Shown: piece after piece, positions 56,584 to 64,000 of the stretch
Layout: every line of letters starts with the position of its first letter
Numbering within the stretch: the first letter of the stretch is position 1
Origin: Fasciola hepatica
Taxonomy: Eukaryota; Platyhelminthes; Trematoda; Plagiorchiida; Fasciolidae
DNA length: 64,000 bases
Reading direction: 5' to 3'
Assembly (NCBI GenBank): GCA_948099385.1
Contig: CANUEZ040000213.1
Coordinates: 1,426,001-1,490,000 of the forward strand
Program-made: the position numbers and the translations under genes
The notes under the pieces: generated by a model
Databases searched by the model: none
What the model saw: only the letters and a program-made list of their open reading frames with translations
Told to the model about the DNA's origin: nothing

Positions 56584-57485
56584 TTGCGGAGCTACCTACG
56601 TGGGTCCATCGTGCAATATATGAGACGTGCAAACGATTCATTCTAATCGATCATTCACTCCTGACCTCATTGATCAATCAAACGATCAAAACAATTCAAT
56701 CGAGCCCCACGGCAGTTTTTCTCATACGAATCGTTTTTCGAATGAGACTCGAGCTTCCCTATTTCTCGTTACTATTTGAGTATTTATCGGACGAATCATT
56801 TCACAAATACGCCACTTTTGAATTGTCTTATCCGTTGTGACCTGACCATAGTCGTCAGCATACTTCTGCCTTATCGGATCACTCAGTATATGTCGCTTCT
56901 CACTGGGGCCTTTTCAGGAAGTAAGGCTTATGTTGGAAACGTTCTGATTAGACTTGTCGGTGCTCATGGTTTAAATTGGTATCAGTGTCGGAGAAATGTG
57001 GTACACTTTCGTTTTGGTAACATATTCTTCACTACTCGGTTTATTTTACTTCCGCGAATATGTAGCGGAATTTCCGATCACAAGTCTAGTTTTGTTTGTT
57101 GACCGATTTGAGTTGAATTTTCGCATATTGTTACCCGACACTGAATTACTGTTGTTCAACAGGATAGAAGTGTGAGGTTCCCGGAGAATTCTGAAATCGT
57201 ATGCCTGCGCATCTTCGACAACCTCTGATTAGTGAGCTTGGAATTCAGGGGACAAACTTTTCATCATCAGCCGAGATGCCACCATTAGTACATAGGAACT
57301 AATGAAAACCTTCCTCCCAAAACTGCGACCTACACCAGTTCCTAAAGCCAATAATTTCGGTATCAGATTTCGGATTCTTCATCAAGACATACCTGAGGAA
57401 TAAGGGAATAGAAACTGGCTACCATTTGTCAGTCAGTGGTTAAACTCATTCGAATTGAATATTCTCCTTCCTGATTTACCACGTA
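56537..57485 (+). pseudogene. PLE-A GIY-YIG remnant and 3' region (right arm)
   Basis: 56537-56605 carries the start of the endonuclease up to SCGATYVG and then breaks. 56705-57485 is the PLE-A 3' segment also seen at 8988 and 32104. The pLTR-like block is 56879-57112. Confidence 0.65.
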
Positions 57486-58678
57486 TTCTGGGGTGAACTT
57501 CAAAATTTACTAACGTTTCAACCAAATTAGCTGCTCACAGCATAGTAGAAATATAATCAAGTCGAAATTCCATCCTATTTGTTAAAAATTCTCAAAACTT
57601 CAGGGGAACGAGGAGCTGCTATTACGGGAAATATTTTATCGCTGTTTTCCTTAGTGTTTTAGGAATCCCCTGTGGCGATGTGCACCTGTCGAGCTGGAGC
57701 TGGGAATTGGACCGGTCGAGTAGGATTATGATTCACTGACATTAGGCATGCAGCACTTAACTTCAGCAATCACCGAAATACCACCCGTATTGATGACTCT
57801 CGGCTCCGATGCTTTACTGATCACAGATTACGAATCATGCGTAAAGTCGGTGTAAATGAGCTCACAGCAAGCTCAGAATGGGAACGGTTTTAGCATGTTT
57901 CCCATTCGAATCTCTCCAGCTCAGTTTATTCTCCGTCTTCAAGTCTCGCGTCCTGTCTCGATCTGTACAAATTATTCAGGTTGCCCTCTTTCGTACCAGT
58001 ACGAACGTTTGTTGCTCGCAGATACTGTTTCCACGATCAGGAAATGGTAACGTGCTAATAAAATGCGTTTGAATAGGCCCATGAGTAAATGCAATCACAG
58101 TGGGGACAAAAACAATGCCTACATGCGGTCTCGTTTGACATTTGTGTGAGTAAGTATTGTCCGCTTGCACCGCAATAATATGATACTCAACTTTACGGAT
58201 AAACCGTAATTTGCCAAAACATTTCTAAAAGACCTCATTTGACTTACCGCCGTAAATTTAGACGATTGTGTAAATTTTCTTAGAGAACACTTTTAACTGT
58301 ACCCTAATGCTATGCATATTACGCAAGTCTTTCATGGTAAGGGAAATTCGGCATATAGCTTTGCTTATTCGATAAAGCGTACAAAAATGTTTCCTCTATT
58401 TTTCACGGAAGTGAAAGCTTTATCACGTGGAATTCATTGCTGAGCTGGTTCGAAGTCAAATAGCTGGTTACCTGTTTGGTACTCATACTCGTACGCAAAA
58501 TTCAGATGGATATCATTATTGGAAGTAATCAGCATGCAACTGAAAACAGTAAAATGCACCTCACTCAAGCAAAGCTTTGCTCATTTTTGATATAGATGAA
58601 TGATAAGCCTGTAGGCTAACAAGAGAGACAGAATTTAATATCTACGAATAGAATACAGTACAAAATAGTAAAGACTAT

Positions 58679-59068
58679 TTGGACGAATCTAGGATGCCCA
58701 TCATGATTCTCTACCAGTCTGACCTTGCACGAAATGACAAGGACGTCATTGTGCACAGCTCGTTGTCTTACACTATAGATTTTAAGCGATTTGGTGATGG
58801 GATCTTGTTGTGTCACAGTAAGGACGACAAGGTTCATATACCTATCCTTCCTGCTCGTGCCCTTTTTACTCCATATAGTAACGAAGATGGCGAGACGAGT
58901 GAGGACACTCGTATTTGGACAAGTTCGTGGAACATATATAATCACTTATATGGTCCGTTCACGAAACTGAGCTACAGCAGCTTTGATCCTCCGACTGCCC
59001 GAGTATTCTGGCTGCATTCTGGCCAGTTCACTATGGCCGTTAGCTTGATTCTCTTACTCATTATTTAG
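58679..59068 (+). CDS. Unrecognised exon with membrane-anchor C-terminus
   Basis: The plus strand is open for about 124 codons from MPIMILYQSDLARNDKD (ATG 58694) to TAG 59066-59068. The body is hydrophilic (CHSKDDKVHIPILP, GETSEDTRIWTSSWNIYN). The C-terminus is HSGQFTMAVSLILLLII, a small-residue pair followed by about 12 hydrophobic residues, as in a GPI-anchor signal or tail anchor. The left-arm copy (7404-7812) keeps most residues but is frameshifted, so the right copy is the better gene candidate. A possible acceptor, CGAATCTAG, lies just before the ATG. The family is not recognised. The N-terminal part of any gene would lie upstream. Confidence 0.4.
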   Translation: MDESRMPIMILYQSDLARNDKDVIVHSSLSYTIDFKRFGDGILLCHSKDDKVHIPILPARALFTPYSNEDGETSEDTRIWTSSWNIYNHLYGPFTKLSYSSFDPPTARVFWLHSGQFTMAVSLILLLII

Positions 59069-59124
59069 GTTCAGCTGATCCGATTGCTTCAGTTGAAGGC
59101 TTGTTCGGTAGCTCCTCACCTGAG

Positions 59125-59328
59125 CTATCTTCCTGGTTGCAAAATATCCCGCTGCGTTCTGTCTGCTAGTCCGAATTCCTCTTTTTGTTTGTTGGGGGAT
59201 ACTTCTGACAAATTCGTCGTCTGTTCTTTGGTCTGTGGCTCACGACCGGTTGGTCTAATCGGCTTGATGTTTGCATCGTTCTGCTGCTTCAGTACTCGCC
59301 TCTGCAATATGAATTCCACGTGGATTCT
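59125..59328 (-). CDS. Candidate exon, right-arm copy of 7138-7347
   Basis: Minus-strand counterpart of the exon-like ORF at 7138. It remains open to the same stop with about seven residue changes. The acceptor-like TTTCCTGTTTCAG is retained. Function unknown. Confidence 0.28.
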   Translation of the reverse strand, partial: RIHVEFILQRRVLKQQNDANIKPIRPTGREPQTKEQTTNLSEVSPNKQKEEFGLADRTQRDILQPGR

Positions 59329-60118
59329 TCCCTCCTGAAACAGGAAATGTAAACTGCCGGTGATATGACATGCAAGTTCCCGGCTGATATATCATGTATC
59401 CCAGTTAACAGAATATTCTCAGTTGATTTTAACTAGAAAACAGTTACTGGAATGATGAATCGAATACCAGAATCACCACTTTATGGATGCATAGGCTTTT
59501 ATTGTTTCATATGGTTTCCCCATGCATGTAAATTGTTGTTATTATGATATAATTAAAGAATGCCCCGAAGAGACTGATTTGCACACATTATCCTGACGAC
59601 GAAAATACGAGGATTATCTTCTACTGAATTAGGATTCAAATAGTTCTCTGGGCCCGCATATTTTGCAAATTCTGTAACCACGAGTGTTTGACATCTCTCT
59701 GTTTTGTCCGTTTTAATTTCAGATTTTCCTATTCATGCTGACCTGCCTAAATCTGATATCTCTTTCGGCACTGGGAAGCACTTGTCCGTAATAGAAACAA
59801 TGCCATAGAATCTATAGAAAGTGTCTCATTCGTTGAAACCAACATTCTCGCTGCATGTATCAGTGTTTACTTCAGAAGCGTGCGTGTGTTCGTTTCTGTT
59901 CAGACATAAACTATGGTGTTATCTGAAAAGACTGGATATGAAATTTGTTATTCCATGGAGTAAAAGTATTTGAAATCTGCATCCTTTACACTGAATGCCC
60001 CGACGAACGGGATGACAGTCGGTTTCTTTGAAGCATTTTGGTCCTCCAAATCAAACCACTGTTCTAACTATTCATCAATTGTCTCTCACAGAGTCTGACA
60101 CGGTGAGGCCGAAAAGAC

Positions 60119-60502
60119 ATGGCTTCTACCACCAAATTTTTCATTATTGCACACAAAAATATTAACATATTCTTGGGTTTCTATTTGTTCATCAACAAAG
60201 AAGCCGAAAACCATGACGCCTTTTTTCTGTCAGCAGAAGCCGAACTGAAACCCAAGTATTACAGACCGTCTACAGAATTCGTGTCTTTCAATATTTCCCG
60301 TAGTTTAAGCACCAAAAGCACTAACTCAACAGCTGTGCAAAGTGAACTTTATCAGTCTCTGTGTTACCAAATCTTACGAGAGGTAGCCAAAGATCATCAT
60401 CGTGAAGTTTTGATCATGACGTCCTGGGCTCGCTTCCCACCATCAATGGTAACTTTCCCATTCGGTAGCCTTGGATTGGCCGTGGCCACCTTCCAGAAGT
60501 AA
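60119..60502 (+). CDS. Unrecognised ORF in a right-arm-specific segment
   Basis: A 127-codon frame from an ATG lies wholly within the segment (about 59815-60505) that replaces 6460-6672 of the left arm. It starts MASTTKFFIIAHKNINIFLG with a moderately hydrophobic stretch. It has an N-x-S/T-rich middle (FNISRSLSTKSTNST) and ends GSLGLAVATFQK. No domain is recognised. It could be an exon brought in with the segment or a chance ORF. Confidence 0.35.
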   Translation: MASTTKFFIIAHKNINIFLGFYLFINKEAENHDAFFLSAEAELKPKYYRPSTEFVSFNISRSLSTKSTNSTAVQSELYQSLCYQILREVAKDHHREVLIMTSWARFPPSMVTFPFGSLGLAVATFQK

Positions 60503-60505
60503 TGT

Positions 60506-62444
60506 TCCTTATAGTTTGACAGATGAAAAGATTTAAGTATTATTCGTCGAAATGAGCCTGGGAATGACGAGCCTAAATCTTATAGATAACGAAGAATCCA
60601 CCTGTATATTCCCCACCCATAGCGGATTTCACATCATGTATAAGATTCAAGACCCTCGCGTCCAAAATGATCAAATTTGAATGTGTTTCAGGTTTTACGT
60701 TCTTTCAGCTGAATTTGTCTTGTTCCCATAAGCAGTTAAAAGCAAATGTTTTGACTTGATTCTGCATCTTGTTTGTCAGGGGATAAACGAGTTCTGTTAT
60801 TCTGGGATTCAGCCAGCACCCACGGCGCTTAGGACGAGGAGAACAGTTTCTCAGATATTAGTATGGATATAACAAATTCTACACCCAGACAAGTTTCAAA
60901 CCATACACAAGATTCGTTGGGTGATAATTTTAACGGATTTGCCATTTTTCACTTGGCGAACATGAGACAGTGCGAAATGGAAAGTGGGAAATAAGGGGTA
61001 AAACGTTCCATGTCCTTTTTCACTACAACGTTTCACGTACGAATATCCGTCTGGCAGATGTCAGTTCGACCCATCTCTTACATCAACCAGTTATTTCAGT
61101 TTCTTATCCTTATTCAGGGCCTACACATATTTAATGCCACTAGTTAGCTTGTGCTCCTCGAAGTACATTATCTTCACTTCCGTAGCTCAATGAGGAGAAA
61201 TCGCATCATCTTGTTTCTCCGGCACTGAGAATCACAATCAAATCAGAGCTTTAGGGGGCAGTTGTGACCACAGAACCATCAAGGTGTCAATGGTTTTTCT
61301 ATTCTAAAAGCATAGACCAATTACGTTGATATACTAATCGCTATAAGATGAACACTCTCATGGGAAGCATAATCTGAATCAGTATTCGGCAATAAAGTGG
61401 TCTTCCAAGAAGAAATTCGAATCTGACACACTGGAAACATTGATATTGTGAACCCAATGAATTCCGCATTGTTTACTCTGATCCCCAGCAAGCTCAGTGA
61501 TGATTCAAAGCAGACCATAACAACCGGTGTAAAGAGATTTGTGACTTTGAAGCCATTGTGACGATTTTCCCTGTGAATTTCTCACTAAAGGTCACGCGTT
61601 TGGAAGCCCCTCAATATCGGTGTACATCGCAGAACGCAAATCGATAGCTAAACCAATTAGAGACGAGTTTGTGTATTTATCCGCCATTACAACAGGTGTT
61701 TACCTTTGTTCGGCTTATGGGGCTTGCTTCAGAGCGGCGGAAAAACAGAGCAGCCTACTTCAACTCGTCCCTTATTACAATGAAGTACGGTAGTTTACTG
61801 GGAAACCTTCTCGCTGGATATAGTTATTGCCCTTCGAAAGTTATTTTCTTTATGGTAGCATTTTGCAGACCCCGTCTTACTGCAACATAGTATTTTACAA
61901 GATGGATGCGAAAAAAGGCTTATTCACCTAAATAAAGGTTCTGAGCCATATCTAAAATCAAATCGTGTGCAAAATGCGTTTTCATAATTTTATATTCCTT
62001 TTGTTCATTGAAGCAGTGATATTTCTTGGTTATGAGCGTGCGCTTCCTCTCCAACACGAAAAAATGGAACTTTACCTGCATGATATCAGAAGGGAAGAAT
62101 CCTTGGTGTTTTGAACGGAACTTATATTAAGGAACAAGTAGAGACACTGTCAAAGGGCAGGGTAGTGTCGTCACAGAATGCCAAAATTATAGGAGGAGTG
62201 TCCTGGTTCTTGCACTCAGAATCTTGCAATCCCGAATTCTTTACCACACTAGTTGTGTGACCTGAAATAACACTAAAAGAAACATTTTTTGTGACAATTC
62301 CATAATCAGGTACTTCACGGCGATCATCTTCGGTATCACCTTACAATGCTCCCCGTTCAATGAAAGTATCTTCCCCTACGCATATGCCATTCCTGAATTT
62401 AGTTATCTCGGAACAACTCTCTGATATATCCAGTGATGAATGAT
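60506..62444. other. Outer-arm sequence without a supportable gene
   Basis: Mirrors 3890-6460. ORFs at 61321-61518 and 61669-61890 have left-arm relatives but no domain. The R1 repeat block is at about 62050-62380. Confidence 0.45.
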
Positions 62445-62605
62445 GACACTAGCGGCGGGTACCGCATCAGTTTGTCTTACGTCGAGAGATTCGCACCACT
62501 CCGTAAAGTAGTCAACCAACACAAGGATGTATTATTGGCCTGTGTGGGTTCTGCCAGGAGGCCTACGAGATCCACACTAACCATTTCGTCTAGGTAACCC
62601 GCAAT
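62445..62605 (-). pseudogene. Ty3/gypsy integrase core fragment
   Basis: On the minus strand SVDLVGLLAEPTQ is followed, one frame over, by YILVLVDYFTEWCESLDVRQTDAV. These are the strands around the first two acidic residues of the integrase DDE core (normally V-D-x-x-GP-L then VDYFTKW). A stop codon and a frameshift lie between them. It belongs with the RNase H fragment at 63600-63997 on the same strand, although the spacing is rearranged. Confidence 0.75.
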
Positions 62606-63179
62606 CAAAACCTGCAGCGTTCAAACATCATATAAGAGAACGACGTGCCTGTGTACTTGTGGTCACAAAAATCGGTGTCCAGCGGCAGTTTGCCCCAGAT
62701 CAATGTGCAGGTCGTGGAATATTCCCCATACTAGAGCCTGAGGAACGACCATCCGAACTAAACAATTTGGTCCATAATGGACGAATTTCACTCGCTAGGC
62801 CATCACCAGCAGGTCCCACATTACCAAAGTGCGTGGCCATGTGTTTCACAACTTTTATTCTCATTCTCCTTCCTCGATGGTCTTTTTGCCCCTGCGAGCA
62901 GATCCTCGTAGATAAGACTCGTCTATTCGCCAGCCTCCTCTTCTTGTTGCCATTTTTCCAATTCCGCTCATTGTACTTTAACTGATGCTAAATTTTGTCT
63001 GGTGCATGTTGAACAGCGTCTGCGATGAAGTGCAGATCTACGTGATAGTGAATCAGCATTGGATAGCGGCATTCGAAATCTTACACTAATAGAATTTCTT
63101 TTCAAAGTGCATTCTGGCTCTTCTCATCCTTGAAATCCTCTATTCACTGGAGAGACTGGTGATCTGTGCGGACGGTGAA

Positions 63180-63180
<1 letters not shown>
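62606..63180. other. No supportable gene
   Basis: Between the integrase and RNase H fragments on the minus strand. A plus-strand ORF (62659-62985) has no domain and is probably a shadow of decayed pol sequence. Confidence 0.4.

Positions 63181-63183
<3 letters not shown>

Positions 63184-63252
<69 letters not shown>
63184..63252. repeat. (TA)n microsatellite
   Basis: About 34 uninterrupted TA units. It abuts the left end of a perfect inverted repeat. Confidence 0.95.
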
Positions 63253-63254
<2 letters not shown>

Positions 63255-63410
63255 AGAATAAACAACGTGGCGAACAAGCTCGTTTTCAGTTATTCGTACT
63301 CATACCAATACCATTGTCCGTTCTTATTTTGAGTCATATATATTGTTATGTATTGGTATGAGTACGAATAACTGAAAACGAGCTTGTTCGCCACGTTGTT
63401 TATTCTCAAT
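63251..63410. repeat. Perfect 60 bp inverted repeat with 40 bp loop
   Basis: 63251-63310 is the exact reverse complement of 63351-63410, with a 40-base spacer. TA microsatellites lie on the left edge and about 27 bases to the right. The arms contain no known element. A perfect match over 60 bp implies recent formation or a hairpin-forming mobile element inserted at TA repeats. Confidence 0.92.
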
Positions 63411-63434
63411 GTGTTCTGTGGGATTTTTCGGACA

Positions 63435-63436
<2 letters not shown>

Positions 63437-63499
<63 letters not shown>

Positions 63500-63512
63500 T
63501 ATATAGTTATAT

Positions 63513-63542
<30 letters not shown>
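63437..63542. repeat. (TA)n microsatellite, interrupted
   Basis: About 105 bases of TA/AT units with a few C, G and A interruptions. Reading frames through it are spurious Tyr/Ile repeats. Confidence 0.95.
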
Positions 63543-63543
<1 letters not shown>

Positions 63544-63599
63544 CAAAAAACAAAAGCTGTGATTTTTTTCTCCGCTCACTATATGATGTCGCCTTGTAA

Positions 63600-63997
63600 T
63601 TTTGTTTGTCGAAATGACATTTTCGTGAGTGGTTGGCACGAGAGTTTGACGAGCAGACAGCTAAGCATTCGAGCCACTTGACTTCTATCCTGACCATTGT
63701 CCCTCAAAATGTCTAACCAACTATAATCCACGTTCCTTTGATCCCAACCAGAGAGGCGAGTAGCACTAACAAAAGCCATTACTGACGCCAGCTTCTTCAT
63801 AACTATAAGTCTCCCATTAGATAACACCTCAATCGTCTCAGAAAAAATCCTAGTACTAACGTTTCCTTTCTCGTTGTGTAGTAATCAAGTTCTGATTTAC
63901 TCAGGCATTGACTTCCATAGGCTAATATGTGGTCCCTTCCATCCTTTGTGATTTGTGTCCATACCGTCCCAATCCTCGAACCACTGGCTTTCATATC
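63600..63997 (-). pseudogene. Ty3/gypsy RNase H remnant, right end
   Basis: Inverted relative of 2881-3300. On the minus strand it reads MKASGSRIGTVWTQ, LAYGSQCLSK, ELDYYTTRKE and YLMGDL, then decayed tether sequence. As on the left, the first catalytic Asp position is Lys (MKAS). It continues beyond the window edge. Confidence 0.7.
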
Positions 63998-64000
63998 TAA

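Larger units (their letters stand above)
45441..57485 (+). repeat. Inner palindrome, right arm
   Basis: Reverse complement of 32104-44148. It holds, in order: segment F, locus b, the promoter-like cluster, locus c, locus a (minus strand), SINE fragments, PLE-A remnants with the gypsy LTR-gag-protease, and the PLE-A 3' region. It then continues without a break into the outer right arm. Confidence 0.93.
56709..62400 (-). repeat. Outer inverted repeat, right arm
   Basis: Reverse complement of 3888-9764. It overlaps the distal end of the inner right arm, so inner and outer palindromes are continuous on this side but separated by about 22 kb on the left. Differences include the 690 bp replacement at about 59815-60505. 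Confidence 0.85.

Noticed and set aside
63409..63681. Tyr/Ile-rich ORFs
   Set aside because: They are translations of the TA microsatellite.
1..64000. CRISPR arrays, bacterial operons, rRNA genes
   Set aside because: No regularly spaced short repeats, no ribosome-binding-site/ORF arrays and no rRNA-like conserved blocks. The window is eukaryotic.

Overview
This looks like eukaryotic, animal repetitive DNA, most probably from a flatworm of the trematode type. There are no operons, rRNAs or long uninterrupted host genes. The mobile elements are a Ty3/gypsy element with a CHCC-type Gag (the CsRn1 clade, best known from flukes) and Penelope-like elements (PLEs) with a GIY-YIG endonuclease. Candidate introns are very short (37-45 nt), TA microsatellites occur, and the candidate host genes are secreted-peptide genes with small in-phase exons. 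The species assignment is an inference.

The dominant feature is nested inverted duplication. An inner palindrome has two ~12.05 kb, nearly identical arms (32104-44148 and 45441-57485) around a 1292 bp asymmetric spacer (44149-45440). A partial third copy of the spacer plus the proximal right arm lies at 20297-26582 in direct orientation. An outer, more diverged inverted pair (about 3888-9764 and 56709-62400) encloses the whole structure. A second small palindrome sits at 16511-21620, centred on a 455 bp segment with 25 bp terminal inverted repeats.

Left part (1-16.5 kb): traces of a gypsy element (gag-like, RNase H), the left outer arm, a truncated PLE reverse transcriptase (PLE-A, minus strand, about 9.6-11.0 kb) and an older, frameshifted PLE of another lineage (PLE-B, 14.2-15.9 kb). 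At 17772-19804 there is a clean miniature LTR retrotransposon: two 313 bp LTRs, a primer-binding-site-like sequence, a polypurine tract, a 5 bp target duplication and a trinucleotide-rich core without gag or pol. Between 26.6 and 28.5 kb, PLE-A fragments are stacked head-to-tail and inverted.

Each arm of the inner palindrome carries, from outside to inside: PLE-A remnants; a gypsy element reduced to LTR-PBS-gag-protease and broken into PLE sequence; and three gene-like loci (called a, c and b here). Each locus begins with an exon encoding a signal peptide that stops at a GT splice donor. For loci a and b the next exons fit in phase. Locus b is present three times plus a partial fourth copy whose exon 2 runs into a six-cysteine peptide. 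Together these suggest an ampliconic region of secreted-peptide genes (micro-exon-gene-like), duplicated as palindromes and riddled with retroelements. No transcript evidence is available, so the gene models are hypotheses built from splice signals and phase.
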